In this document: positions 7,449-15,068 of the stretch, piece by piece | Layout: the number at the start of each line of letters is the position of its first letter | Numbering within the stretch: the first letter of the stretch is position 1 | Notes under the pieces: generated by a model | What the model was told of the DNA's origin: nothing | The model's database searches: none | Seen by the model: the letters and a program-made list of their open reading frames with translations, nothing else | Made by a program: the position numbers and the translations under genes | Assembly: GCA_003489165.1 (NCBI GenBank) | Contig: DNJG01000035.1 | Coordinates: 1 to 26,141 of the forward strand | From: Nitrospinota bacterium | Lineage (GTDB): Bacteria; Nitrospinota; Nitrospinia; UBA9942 | DNA: 26,141 nt | Direction: 5' to 3'

Positions 7449-8536
7449 AAAGTTTGCAGGGAGGAGGGAGAATGGTTTGGAAAAATAAAACGAAGAAGAT
7501 GGTCTGTTATGACAATCGCCATCATTGCCTCTGCAACAGGGACAATGCGTGGACAAATACACGGGTCGTGACGCCCCTCAACCTTTATTCCTCTTTCACT
7601 ATTATTAATATCTACAGATTTTTGAATCTTAGAAATAGATGCCGTTGGTTTTACAGCAATCCTTATCACAATATCATCACCGTTGGAAATCCCGCCTAAA
7701 ATACCCCCTGAATTATTTGTCCTGAATTTAACCTTTCCATCCTTCGTATACATTTCATCATTGTTTTGAGAGCCGAGCAAAAGGGCTGATTTGAAACCTG
7801 CACCAATTTCTACACCCTTTACAGCACCTATGCTCATCAATGCCTTTGCAATATCTGCACTAAGTTTATCAAAGACAGGCTCACCAAGACCGGCGGGAAC
7901 ACCGGATACTATAACCTCTACTATGCCGCCAACTGAATCTCCATCTTTTCTTACTTCTTTTATCCTTTCAATCATCTGTTTGGCAGCACTCTTATCAGGG
8001 CATCTAACATCATTCTTCTCTATCTCATTTAAATCAATGACAGAGGCAGTAATATCTCCAATCTGTTTTGTATAGCCTGTAACTCTTATCCCTCTTTTTT
8101 TTAAAATTTTCTTTGCCACAGCACCAGCGGCAACCCTCCCTACAGTCTCCCTCCCGCTTGATCTTCCGCCACCGCGGTAGTCTCTAATCCCGTATTTGAC
8201 AAAATATGTATAATCAGCATGACCTGGTCTGAATATACTCTTAATTTTTTCATACTTACTTGAATCTACATCTATATTTTTTATAAGTAATGATATAGGG
8301 GCGCCTGTAGTCTTACCTTCAAATACTCCTGACAAAATCTCTACACTATCTGTCTCTTTTCTTGGAGATGTAACATCACTATTACCAGGCATCCTCCTAT
8401 CCAATTCAATCTGTATATCTTCTTCCTGCAACTCAATCATTGGAGGACAGCCGTCAATGATGACTCCCAATGCCTTCCCATGGGATTCTCCCCAAGTGGT
8501 TACCTTAAATATTTTCCCAAAACTATTGCCAGCCAT
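7445..8536 (-). CDS. aroC: Chorismate synthase
   Basis: 363 residues, normal length. It converts 5-enolpyruvylshikimate-3-phosphate to chorismate using reduced FMN. All three family signatures are visible: GESHG at 16-20, the GGGRSSGRETVGRVAAGAVA block, and near the C-terminus RHDPCICPRIVPVAEAM. The gene overlaps the aroK end by 14 bp and its stop overlaps the cytochrome b start as ATGA, so three genes are translated from one message. AroK and AroC flank the AroA step, whose gene is not in the window. Confidence 0.97.
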   Translation of the reverse strand: MAGNSFGKIFKVTTWGESHGKALGVIIDGCPPMIELQEEDIQIELDRRMPGNSDVTSPRKETDSVEILSGVFEGKTTGAPISLLIKNIDVDSSKYEKIKSIFRPGHADYTYFVKYGIRDYRGGGRSSGRETVGRVAAGAVAKKILKKRGIRVTGYTKQIGDITASVIDLNEIEKNDVRCPDKSAAKQMIERIKEVRKDGDSVGGIVEVIVSGVPAGLGEPVFDKLSADIAKALMSIGAVKGVEIGAGFKSALLLGSQNNDEMYTKDGKVKFRTNNSGGILGGISNGDDIVIRIAVKPTASISKIQKSVDINNSERGIKVEGRHDPCICPRIVPVAEAMMAIVITDHLLRFIFPNHSPSSLQTL

Positions 8537-9056
8537 TTTTATTATTCAACTCCAGTAAAATATTATTAACAGTCTCCTCTACATCCCTTGAATTATCTAT
8601 GACTATATTAGCAAGCCTTTTATATGATGGAAGCCTTTCAGTATAAAGTTTATTAAATGACTGCCTTGGATTTAAGCTGTCAAAAAAGGCAGGGATAGCA
8701 TTTTTTATTATCCTTTCATATAGTATGTCAGGTTCAACATGCAGATATATTACAATATGTCCTTTAAATTTTCCATAAACATCTTTATCTGAAAAGATGC
8801 TTCCTCCTCCTAATGATATAATACTACTCTCAAACCCCTCTACTCTTTTTAATGCCTTTCTCTCTAAATTCCTGAAATATTCACTGCCGTGTTTCTTATA
8901 TATCTCCCTAAATGATAAATAACTTTTTGTCTCTTCGGCATAGACTGATTCAATTATGGAATCGGTGTCATAAAACCCTCTTTTAAGTTTAGCGGCAAGT
9001 GTTTTACCTATAAGTGTCTTTCCACATCCTTTAAAACCTATAAGGATAATATTCAT
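8523..9056 (-). CDS. aroK: Shikimate kinase
   Basis: 177 residues, typical for AroK. Motifs are P-loop GFKGCGKT (7-14), the DTDS Mg/shikimate-binding aspartates (30-33), the shikimate-binding arginine in EYFRNLE (62), the LGGGS turn (82-86) and a lid arginine in RLPSYKRLA. It phosphorylates shikimate at O3 in the cytoplasm. There is no ribosome site before the ATG. A perfect TATAAT sits nine bases upstream of the start, and a terminator lies between this gene and the upstream HU gene, so the message may begin at or near the start codon. Confidence 0.95.
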   Translation of the reverse strand: MNIILIGFKGCGKTLIGKTLAAKLKRGFYDTDSIIESVYAEETKSYLSFREIYKKHGSEYFRNLERKALKRVEGFESSIISLGGGSIFSDKDVYGKFKGHIVIYLHVEPDILYERIIKNAIPAFFDSLNPRQSFNKLYTERLPSYKRLANIVIDNSRDVEETVNNILLELNNKNGWQ

Positions 9057-9065
9057 GTATAGGAA

Positions 9066-9071
9066 ATTATA
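9066..9071 (-). promoter_or_regulatory. Candidate -10 box for aroK (leaderless type)
   Basis: On the minus strand this reads TATAAT, nine bases before the aroK ATG. Transcription would start about two to four bases before the start codon. The -35 region at the proper spacing is poor (TAGAAT at 17 bp), so activity is uncertain. Confidence 0.45.
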
Positions 9072-9100
9072 AAATCTTTTAAGTTTTTATTCTATAAACA

Positions 9101-9125
9101 GAAAAAGCAGGGAGGGTTCCCTGCT
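9101..9125 (-). terminator. Rho-independent terminator after the HU/IHF gene
   Basis: On the minus strand AGCAGGGA pairs perfectly with TCCCTGCT around a four-base loop (8-bp stem at 9106-9113/9118-9125), followed directly by a run of five T. It lies 47 bp past the HU stop codon and would end the long pheA-to-HU transcript before aroK. Confidence 0.85.
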
Positions 9126-9172
9126 TCATTAGAGTAGCCTGACGATTTGATAAATTTTGCCTTCCCCAGTTT

Positions 9173-9460
9173 CTAATCCCCTCCTTTATTGTTCACCATT
9201 TCCTTCAATTCTTTTCCTGCTCTAAAAAATGGAACTTTTTTAGGCGGCACTTTCACTTTTTCACCTGTCTTTGGATTTCTACCTTCTCTTAAAGCCCTAT
9301 GTCTGATTCTAAAGCTGCCAAATCCTCTCACCTCCACCTTATCACCACTGCTCAAAGCGCCTATTATGCTTTCAAATATCATGCTTACTATATGCTCTGT
9401 CTCTTTTTTAGTTAAATTTATCTTTGCTGATACCTGCTCTGCAAGTTCCGATTTTGTCAT
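9173..9460 (-). CDS. HU/IHF family DNA-binding protein
   Basis: 95 residues with the full HU/IHF fold: an N-terminal helix pair (MTKSELAEQVSAK), the RGFGSFRIRHRALREGRNPKTG arm with the DNA-intercalating proline loop near 62-64, and a C-terminal helix. The residues match IHF beta slightly better than HU (longer ending, FFRAGKELKEMVN). It bends DNA in nucleoid structure, recombination and transcription. The gene has a good GGGAGG ribosome site nine bases from the ATG. It follows sppA in the same direction, as ihfB does near rpsA in several related genomes, and is the last gene before the terminator. Confidence 0.93.
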   Translation of the reverse strand: MTKSELAEQVSAKINLTKKETEHIVSMIFESIIGALSSGDKVEVRGFGSFRIRHRALREGRNPKTGEKVKVPPKKVPFFRAGKELKEMVNNKGGD

Positions 9461-9480
9461 AGATTAAACCTCCCATTTCA

Positions 9481-9546
9481 ATTGACTATTAACGATTGAC
9501 TATTGAATTAATCAAATATAAATCTTCAATAATCAATCTTTAATCC
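9481..9546. repeat. Heptad repeat element with inverted arms between sppA and HU
   Basis: The left arm has 7-bp units ATTGACT, ATTAACG, ATTGACT and ATTGAAT (9481-9508). The right arm has AATCTTC, AATAATC, AATCTTT and AATCCCT (9521-9548). The right units are the reverse-complement sense of the left ones, so the element is an imperfect palindrome like the one at 363-421. It fills the gap between the HU ribosome site and the sppA stop, overlapping the last two bases of that stop. Confidence 0.75.
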
Positions 9547-10440
9547 CTAATACTGCCAAATATACTGCGCACCCAGGAATTTTGTATTCAGAGGAGATGG
9601 TATAAGAGATGAAAAATCCTCCTTAAAAAGTCTCAACAAAAGATTCTTTTCCTTCCTCTCCTGAACAATCTTAGCCTTATCCTTAATCCCTGCCAATTTT
9701 GTTGCATAAGAAATTGCATCTTCTAATGTGCCGAGTTCATCAATTAATCCTGATTCCTTTGCCTGTCTTCCTGAGAATATCCTGCCGTCTGCCAGTTCTT
9801 TCACCAATTCTATTTTAAGATTTCTTCCATTTGCTACTGCCTCAATAAATTGTCCATGTATATCATCAGATACACTTTGCAGAATCTTTTTTTCCTCTTC
9901 TGTCAATTCTCTTACAGGTGAGCCTGCATCCTTAAATTTTCCACTCTTAATCACAGTAGTCTTTAAACCAAGTTTTTTCATCAACTCTTCAAAGTGGGAA
10001 AATGCCATTATAACACCTATGCTCCCTGTTATTGTCCCCGGATTTGCAAATACCTTATTAGCGGCACATGCTATATAATACCCGCCTGATGCTGCGAGAC
10101 CACCCATTGATGCCACCACCTTTTTCCTCTCAGTAGTTTTTAAGACCTCTTTGTATATCTCCTGAGATGGCCCAACTGCACCGCCGGGGCTGTCAATACG
10201 GAGGACAATCCCTTTAATAGATGAATCTTCACGATATTTCTTTATCTGTCTTACAATATCTTCAGATTCAGTTATAACACCTTCAATCCTTACAAGTGCA
10301 AGCTTATCTCTGTGGGTTAAATCCCCTCCCCCGTCTTTTACAGCAAAAGAGCTTATCCACCAGACTATGCTGAACAGAATTATAGTAGCGGCGCCAAGGG
10401 TAATTAAATTCTTCAAAAAAGGCTTCCCCTTACTTTCCAT
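9547..10440 (-). CDS. sppA: Signal peptide peptidase SppA, short form
   Basis: 297 residues, the short SppA type, with one N-terminal membrane anchor (about 11-33). The catalytic dyad fits S118 in LAASGGYY and K170 in GKFKDAGSP; the spacing of 52 matches the Bacillus short-form enzyme. RIDSPGGAVGPSQE forms the substrate-binding strand and GTITGSIGVI the following turn. It degrades cleaved signal peptides in the membrane. It starts two bases after the rpsA stop, so both genes are on one transcript. Confidence 0.95.
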   Translation of the reverse strand: MESKGKPFLKNLITLGAATIILFSIVWWISSFAVKDGGGDLTHRDKLALVRIEGVITESEDIVRQIKKYREDSSIKGIVLRIDSPGGAVGPSQEIYKEVLKTTERKKVVASMGGLAASGGYYIACAANKVFANPGTITGSIGVIMAFSHFEELMKKLGLKTTVIKSGKFKDAGSPVRELTEEEKKILQSVSDDIHGQFIEAVANGRNLKIELVKELADGRIFSGRQAKESGLIDELGTLEDAISYATKLAGIKDKAKIVQERKEKNLLLRLFKEDFSSLIPSPLNTKFLGAQYIWQY

Positions 10441-10442
10441 TT

Positions 10443-12227
10443 TTATTTCTTATCCTTTTTACCCTTTTTGTTTGATTCCTCACCCTCCGTTACAACTTCT
10501 TCAAACTCATTATCAGGTATATCCAATCCTTCAAGGTTGCTAATCCCTTCATTGTGAGCCTTGATGCTCAAACCAATCCTTCTGTTTGCATCATCCACCT
10601 TAACAACCCTCGCCTTTATTTCATCACCAACAGAAACAACTTCCTTCGGGTCATTAACCTTCTTTGAGCTTAACTGCGATATGTGGATTAGCCCCTCTAT
10701 GCCCTCTTCAATCTCTGCAAAAGCACCAAAGTTTGTAATCTTTATTACCTTCCCCTTTACATCCATTCCAACTTTATACTTCTCGGATATATTTGTCCAT
10801 GGGTCAGATGTAAGCTGCTTTATGCCAAGTGCAAGCCTCTCATTTTCTTTATCAACGCTCAAAACTACCGCCTTGACACTATCCCTCTTTTTAAATAATT
10901 CTGACGGATGTTTTATCTTCTGCGTCCATGACATATCCGATATATGAATCAATCCGTCAATCCCCTCCTCAAGCTCAACAAATGCACCAAAATCTGTTAC
11001 ATTTCTTATCTTACCCTCTACAATCGCCCCTGCCTGATATTTTTCTTCTATATTTAACCATGGATTGGGCTCATTCTGTTTCATACTGAGAGAAATTTTC
11101 CTCTTTTCCTTGTCCATATTCAAAACTACAGCCTCAACAGTATCACCCACAGCAGCAATCTTTGAAGGGTGTTTAAGGTATTTGCCCCATGACATCTCTG
11201 ACACATGTATCAACCCTTCTACACCGCTCTCCAATTCAACAAATGCACCGTAGTCTGTAATACTCACAACCTTGCCTCTGAGCTTTTTCCCAACTGTATA
11301 TTTTTCTTCCACTCCTGCCCACGGGTCGGTTGAAATTTGTTTATAGCCAAGAGAGATTTTCTGATTCTCTCTATCATACTTCAGTATCATCACCTTGATT
11401 GTATCACCTACTGCAAAAAGCTCGGATGGATGGCTTATCCTTCCCCATGCCATATCGGTTATATGAAGCAATCCGTCAATACCACCGAGGTCAACAAACG
11501 CACCATATTCTGTGATATTCTTTACAGTCCCGTCAATAATCTTTCCCTCTTCCATAGTTGAAAGTATATTGTCTCTTGAAGTTTTTCTCTCTTCTTCTAA
11601 CAAGACACGCCGCGAGAGGACAATGTTGCCCTTCTTCTTGTTCATCTTTATAATTCTCATCCTGAATTTCTGCCCTATGATCCTGTCAAGATTTCTGACC
11701 GGCTTAATATCAATCTGCGAGCCAGGGAGGAATGCCTTTAGCCCTATGTCAACAGTAAGCCCCCCCTTTATCTTCTCTACAACAGTTCCTTCAACTGGCT
11801 CACCATTGGCATACTTTTTCATTATCTCTTCCCACACTTTTATCTTGTCCGCCTTCTCTTTGGAAAGGACTACCTGCCCATTCTTGTCTTCAACTCTATC
11901 CAGCATCACGGTTATTTCATCGCCCACCTTTAGATTTTTCCCGCGATGCGGAAACTCATTCCTTGAAATGACGCCTTCAGACTTGAACCCTATGTCAACT
12001 GTAATTGAGTCCTCGCTGATACCAACAATACGACCTTTCACGATATCGCCCTCTTTGAAACTCTTCATGCTGTCATCATACAGCCGCTCCACTTCCATGT
12101 CATATTCAACATCGGATGTATCTTCAATATCCGGGTCGTCACTATAAACAAAATGAGTCTTTCTCATCATAGTATCAACCTTTGCAGCAGAACCACCGTT
12201 TTTTCCCTTAAGTATCTCTTTTTCCAT
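10443..12227 (-). CDS. rpsA: 30S ribosomal protein S1 with six S1 domains
   Basis: 594 residues, close to the 557-residue Escherichia coli protein with a longer N-terminal lead of about 55 residues. Six S1 repeats can be counted: two divergent ones (GDIVKGRIVGIS and GEPVEGTVVEKI) that dock on the ribosome, then four close copies with GAFVELEEGIDGLIHISDMSW-type cores that bind mRNA. The C-terminus is a Lys/Glu tail ending KKGKKDKK. A GGGGAGG ribosome site lies about 13 bases upstream, rather far. The gene follows cmk, the standard order in many bacteria. A protein with this mRNA-binding role fits ordinary led messages, while some genes nearby look leaderless. Confidence 0.97.
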   Translation of the reverse strand: MEKEILKGKNGGSAAKVDTMMRKTHFVYSDDPDIEDTSDVEYDMEVERLYDDSMKSFKEGDIVKGRIVGISEDSITVDIGFKSEGVISRNEFPHRGKNLKVGDEITVMLDRVEDKNGQVVLSKEKADKIKVWEEIMKKYANGEPVEGTVVEKIKGGLTVDIGLKAFLPGSQIDIKPVRNLDRIIGQKFRMRIIKMNKKKGNIVLSRRVLLEEERKTSRDNILSTMEEGKIIDGTVKNITEYGAFVDLGGIDGLLHITDMAWGRISHPSELFAVGDTIKVMILKYDRENQKISLGYKQISTDPWAGVEEKYTVGKKLRGKVVSITDYGAFVELESGVEGLIHVSEMSWGKYLKHPSKIAAVGDTVEAVVLNMDKEKRKISLSMKQNEPNPWLNIEEKYQAGAIVEGKIRNVTDFGAFVELEEGIDGLIHISDMSWTQKIKHPSELFKKRDSVKAVVLSVDKENERLALGIKQLTSDPWTNISEKYKVGMDVKGKVIKITNFGAFAEIEEGIEGLIHISQLSSKKVNDPKEVVSVGDEIKARVVKVDDANRRIGLSIKAHNEGISNLEGLDIPDNEFEEVVTEGEESNKKGKKDKK

Positions 12228-12257
12228 TTATATTTAAAAACCTCCCCTTTTTAACTA

Positions 12258-13823
12258 TCAGTCATCAGCAATTTGCCAATGCTTATCTATTTCTTGTAAC
12301 ATATTTTCCACAACCTCGTCAATAGAAATTCCTGTAGTATCAATTGCTATTGAATCATCTGCCCTCCTTAAAGGGGCTATCTCGCGGGATGCATCTTTAT
12401 TATCCCTTTTCCTTATATCCTCAACTATCCTGTCCCTCTCTATATTTTCTCCCTTTTCCTTCAGCTCCAGATGCCTTCTTCTTCCCCTCTCCTCTGCTGA
12501 TGCATCTAAAAAGAACTTTATATTGGCATTGGGAAATATTACGGTTCCTATATCTCTCCCCTCCATTACAACTCCGCCTGATTTACCCATTTCCCTCTGT
12601 TTTATCAACATGGCATTTCTTACACCTGAATAGGCAGAGACAACGGATGCCCCCTTCCCAACCTCCTCGCCTCTTATCTTTGAGGTTATATCCTCTCCAT
12701 CTGCATATACCCTCTGGTTGTTGCCATCGGATGCAAATTCTATTTTAATATTATCTGCTATCTTAGATACCATTTTTTCATCGGTCAATTTTATGTTGTT
12801 TTTTATAGCCTTTAACGCAACAGCCCTATACATAGCACCTGTGTCTATATATTTATATTTAAACCTCTTTGCCAGTATCTTAGCAACTGTACTCTTGCCC
12901 GACCCTGCAGGGCCATCAATGGCAATGATTAAAGATTGAAGATTGAAGATTGAAGATTGAAGATTTGAAATTTTTGATTTTATTTCTTTTGACTTTTTAA
13001 ACTCCTTTTCAAGTTTTTCACTGTCATCTTTAATAATTGCCTCTTTAATATTATTCAATGTTGACTGAAAGAGATTTATCATATCTACAATTTCTCTCTT
13101 ATTCATTAAAAATATATCTCTCCACATGGCAGGGTGGCTTGCTGCAATCCTCGTAAAGTCCCTGAAGCCACCTCCAGAAAAGGATAAAACCCCCTTCTCT
13201 TTTTCATCAAGCCCTCCAACAGTATTTACCAATGCATAGGCAACAGCATGGGGAAGATGACTCACAGCAGCTAGGTATCTGTCATGCTTATCAACATCCA
13301 TCCGTATCACTTCTGACCCAGTTTCCTTCCATACTTCTTTAACCTTCTCAAGGGCGGCAGGATCGGTCTTCTCGGTAGGAGTTATTACACATCTTGAACC
13401 AACAAATAAATTCAAAAAAGATGCCTCAACTCCTGATTTTTCTGTCCCTGCAATAGGATGTGCACCGACAAAAAATATCCCTTCAGGCAACATATCATCT
13501 ATTTTACGGACTATCTCACCCTTTACACTCCCTGCATCTGTGATAATAGTCCCCTTTTTAAGATAGGGCATCATCTCCCTTGTAATCTCTATAATAGTAG
13601 AAACAGGTGTTGCAAGAAGTATAAAGTCTGAATCTCTAACAGCTTCTTTAAGATTTTGTGTATATGAATCAATAACCTTTAGCTCTACAGCTTTTTTTAA
13701 ATTCTTTTCATCCCTGCCAAAGCCAATAATTCTGTCGGCAAGTTTTTTCTTTTTGCATACCCTTGCAAAAGAGCCTCCAATAAGCCCAACACCAACTATT
13801 GTTATTGTTTTAAAATGTATCAT
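12258..13823 (-). CDS. tyrA-cmk: Prephenate dehydrogenase-cytidylate kinase fusion (TyrA-Cmk)
   Basis: 521 residues in one uninterrupted frame. Residues 1 to about 285 are TyrA: Rossmann motif GVGLIGGS (11-18), GAHPIAGTEKSG and the catalytic-region SHLPHAVAYAL. From about 302 the protein is cytidylate kinase: P-loop DGPAGSGKST, DTGAMYRAVAL, EGRDIGTV and a RRADDSIAIDTT end. Each half has its normal length. The joint (about 287-298, SNLQSSIFNLQS) is encoded by a 7-bp repeat array at 12932-12966. There is no ATG, GTG or TTG at the normal Cmk start, so Cmk must be made as part of the fusion unless ATT or ATC is used. In related operons aroA usually lies between tyrA and cmk; it is missing here. 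The start overlaps the hisC stop by one base (TAATG). Confidence 0.9.
   Translation of the reverse strand: MIHFKTITIVGVGLIGGSFARVCKKKKLADRIIGFGRDEKNLKKAVELKVIDSYTQNLKEAVRDSDFILLATPVSTIIEITREMMPYLKKGTIITDAGSVKGEIVRKIDDMLPEGIFFVGAHPIAGTEKSGVEASFLNLFVGSRCVITPTEKTDPAALEKVKEVWKETGSEVIRMDVDKHDRYLAAVSHLPHAVAYALVNTVGGLDEKEKGVLSFSGGGFRDFTRIAASHPAMWRDIFLMNKREIVDMINLFQSTLNNIKEAIIKDDSEKLEKEFKKSKEIKSKISNLQSSIFNLQSLIIAIDGPAGSGKSTVAKILAKRFKYKYIDTGAMYRAVALKAIKNNIKLTDEKMVSKIADNIKIEFASDGNNQRVYADGEDITSKIRGEEVGKGASVVSAYSGVRNAMLIKQREMGKSGGVVMEGRDIGTVIFPNANIKFFLDASAEERGRRRHLELKEKGENIERDRIVEDIRKRDNKDASREIAPLRRADDSIAIDTTGISIDEVVENMLQEIDKHWQIADD
12932..12966. repeat. AAGATTG heptad array inside the tyrA-cmk reading frame
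   Basis: Four exact AAGATTG units (12932-12959) are followed by one AAGATTT. Read on the minus strand they encode the linker between the TyrA and Cmk halves. Because 7 is not a multiple of 3, gain or loss of a single unit would break the fused frame. Confidence 0.9.
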
Positions 13824-14908
13824 TATTTACAAACTTCTGAGAGTGCCTCTACAAATCTTTTATTTTCTTCAGGGAGTCCTATTGTTACCCTTATATAATC
13901 TGGGAGTTTATAGCCATCCATCGCCCTGACTATGACCCCTTTTCTTAAAAGTCTGTTGTAAATCTCCCGCCCATTTTCTACCCTTGCCAGAATAAAATTT
14001 GCCTCTGTAGGAATATAATCTATACCAAGTTTTTCAAATTCTTTATACAGATATTTTTTCCCTTTTCTATTAACATCCCTGCTCTTTTTTAAATGCTTAC
14101 TATCTTTTAACGCAGCTATAGCACCAATCTGTGCCAGAGAGTTTGTATTGAAAGGCTGTCTTACCCTGTTCATGAAACCGACAATCTCATCACCCGCAAA
14201 ACCATAACCAATCCTTAAGCCTGCAAGACCGTATATTTTGGAAAATGTCCTCAATACTATTACATTTTTCCCATCTCTCACATATTTGACAGTATCAGGA
14301 AAATCCTTTCTCTCCACATATTCATAATACGCCTCATCAAATACCACAATTACATCATTACTCAATCTCTTCATAAATCTTTCCACTTCATTCCTTCCGA
14401 CTGCTGTCCCTGTTGGATTATTAGGATTGGCTATAAATATCATTCTGGTCTTTTCAGTGACTGCCTTAGCCATTCCATTAAGGTCGTGTGTAAAATCTTT
14501 TAGAGGGACAATTACATTTTTACAATTGGCAGACTGGGTGACAATCTGATAGACAACGAAAGACTGGTCAGCGAATACAACTTCATCTCCCGGGTTTAGA
14601 AATGTCCTAACTGCCAATTCTATAATCTCATTTGAGCCATTCCCAATAATTATGTCTGACGGATTTATATTAAAGTAATCAGCAATTGCATCTTTAAGAT
14701 AAAATCCACTGCCATCCGGATAACGATGGATATTTGGCAATGACCTTTCTATTGTCTTGAGTGCCTTTGATGAGGGGCCTATTGGGTTTTCGTTTGATGC
14801 AAGCTTGATAGAGTTTTTAATCCCAAGATCCCTCTCAAGCTCTTCTATAGGTTTACCGGGCTCGTAAGGAATAATTCCTTTTATATGTTCAGGTATCTTT
14901 AATTCCAT
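13823..14908 (-). CDS. hisC: HisC-type PLP aminotransferase (histidinol-phosphate or aromatic)
   Basis: 361 residues, fold-type I aminotransferase of the HisC family. Motifs are SNENPIGPS (38-46), NPNNPTG (161-167), DEAYYEY with the PLP-binding D191, the Schiff-base lysine K224 in TFSKIYGLAGLRIGYG, and an arginine (R232) that binds the substrate carboxylate. It catalyses imidazole-acetol-phosphate to histidinol phosphate transamination. Its place between pheA and tyrA suggests an aromatic role (phenylpyruvate, hydroxyphenylpyruvate or prephenate) in addition or instead; no other his gene is nearby. There is no ribosome site before the ATG, and the upstream 160 bp is repeat DNA. Its stop overlaps the tyrA start. 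Confidence 0.9.
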   Translation of the reverse strand: MELKIPEHIKGIIPYEPGKPIEELERDLGIKNSIKLASNENPIGPSSKALKTIERSLPNIHRYPDGSGFYLKDAIADYFNINPSDIIIGNGSNEIIELAVRTFLNPGDEVVFADQSFVVYQIVTQSANCKNVIVPLKDFTHDLNGMAKAVTEKTRMIFIANPNNPTGTAVGRNEVERFMKRLSNDVIVVFDEAYYEYVERKDFPDTVKYVRDGKNVIVLRTFSKIYGLAGLRIGYGFAGDEIVGFMNRVRQPFNTNSLAQIGAIAALKDSKHLKKSRDVNRKGKKYLYKEFEKLGIDYIPTEANFILARVENGREIYNRLLRKGVIVRAMDGYKLPDYIRVTIGLPEENKRFVEALSEVCK

Positions 14909-14918
14909 TTAATTTTGA

Positions 14919-15060
14919 ACACGAATCACACGAATAGACGAATTTCACGAAAAACAAAAACCTAATTAGGACGCAGATTAACGCAGAAACTATGGATTAA
15001 CACAGATTTTATTTTTTTATCATCAGCGTAAATCTTCTTTTTCTGCGTTCATCTGTGTTC
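14919..15060. repeat. Composite intergenic repeat: CACGAAT motifs and CGCAGATTAACGCAGA inverted arms
   Basis: The gap between hisC and pheA is almost wholly repeat DNA. At 14921-14950 there are spaced copies of CACGAAT/GACGAAT/CACGAA. Then ACGCAGATTAACGCAGAAA (14971-14989) pairs with TTTCTGCGTTCATCTGTGT (15040-15058) with two mismatches, around a 50-bp centre that holds further ATTAACACAGAT- and ATCAGCGTAAATC-like copies. No open frame is present. Similar arms occur at 22535-22645. Confidence 0.75.
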
Positions 15061-15068
15061 TATATCTT

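Noticed and set aside
7449..7562. Longer N-terminus for the cytochrome b protein
   Set aside because: These codons overlap aroC, give a Cys/Ser-rich non-membrane stretch absent from the family, and the ATGA overlap at 7448 is a normal coupled start.
11512..12147. Plus-strand open frame of 211 residues
   Set aside because: It is antisense to the conserved N-terminal S1 domains; Ser/Phe-rich shadow composition.
12344..12748. Plus-strand open frame of 134 residues
   Set aside because: It is antisense to the clearly conserved cytidylate kinase and is leucine/proline-rich without any motif.
12932..12966. CRISPR-like repeat array
   Set aside because: Units are 7 bp and contiguous with no spacers; the same holds for the other heptad arrays.
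12258..13823. Sequencing frameshift creating the TyrA-Cmk fusion
   Set aside because: Both halves are intact, there is no stop between them and no canonical Cmk start exists in the right frame; an error in repeat length remains possible and is listed as a check.
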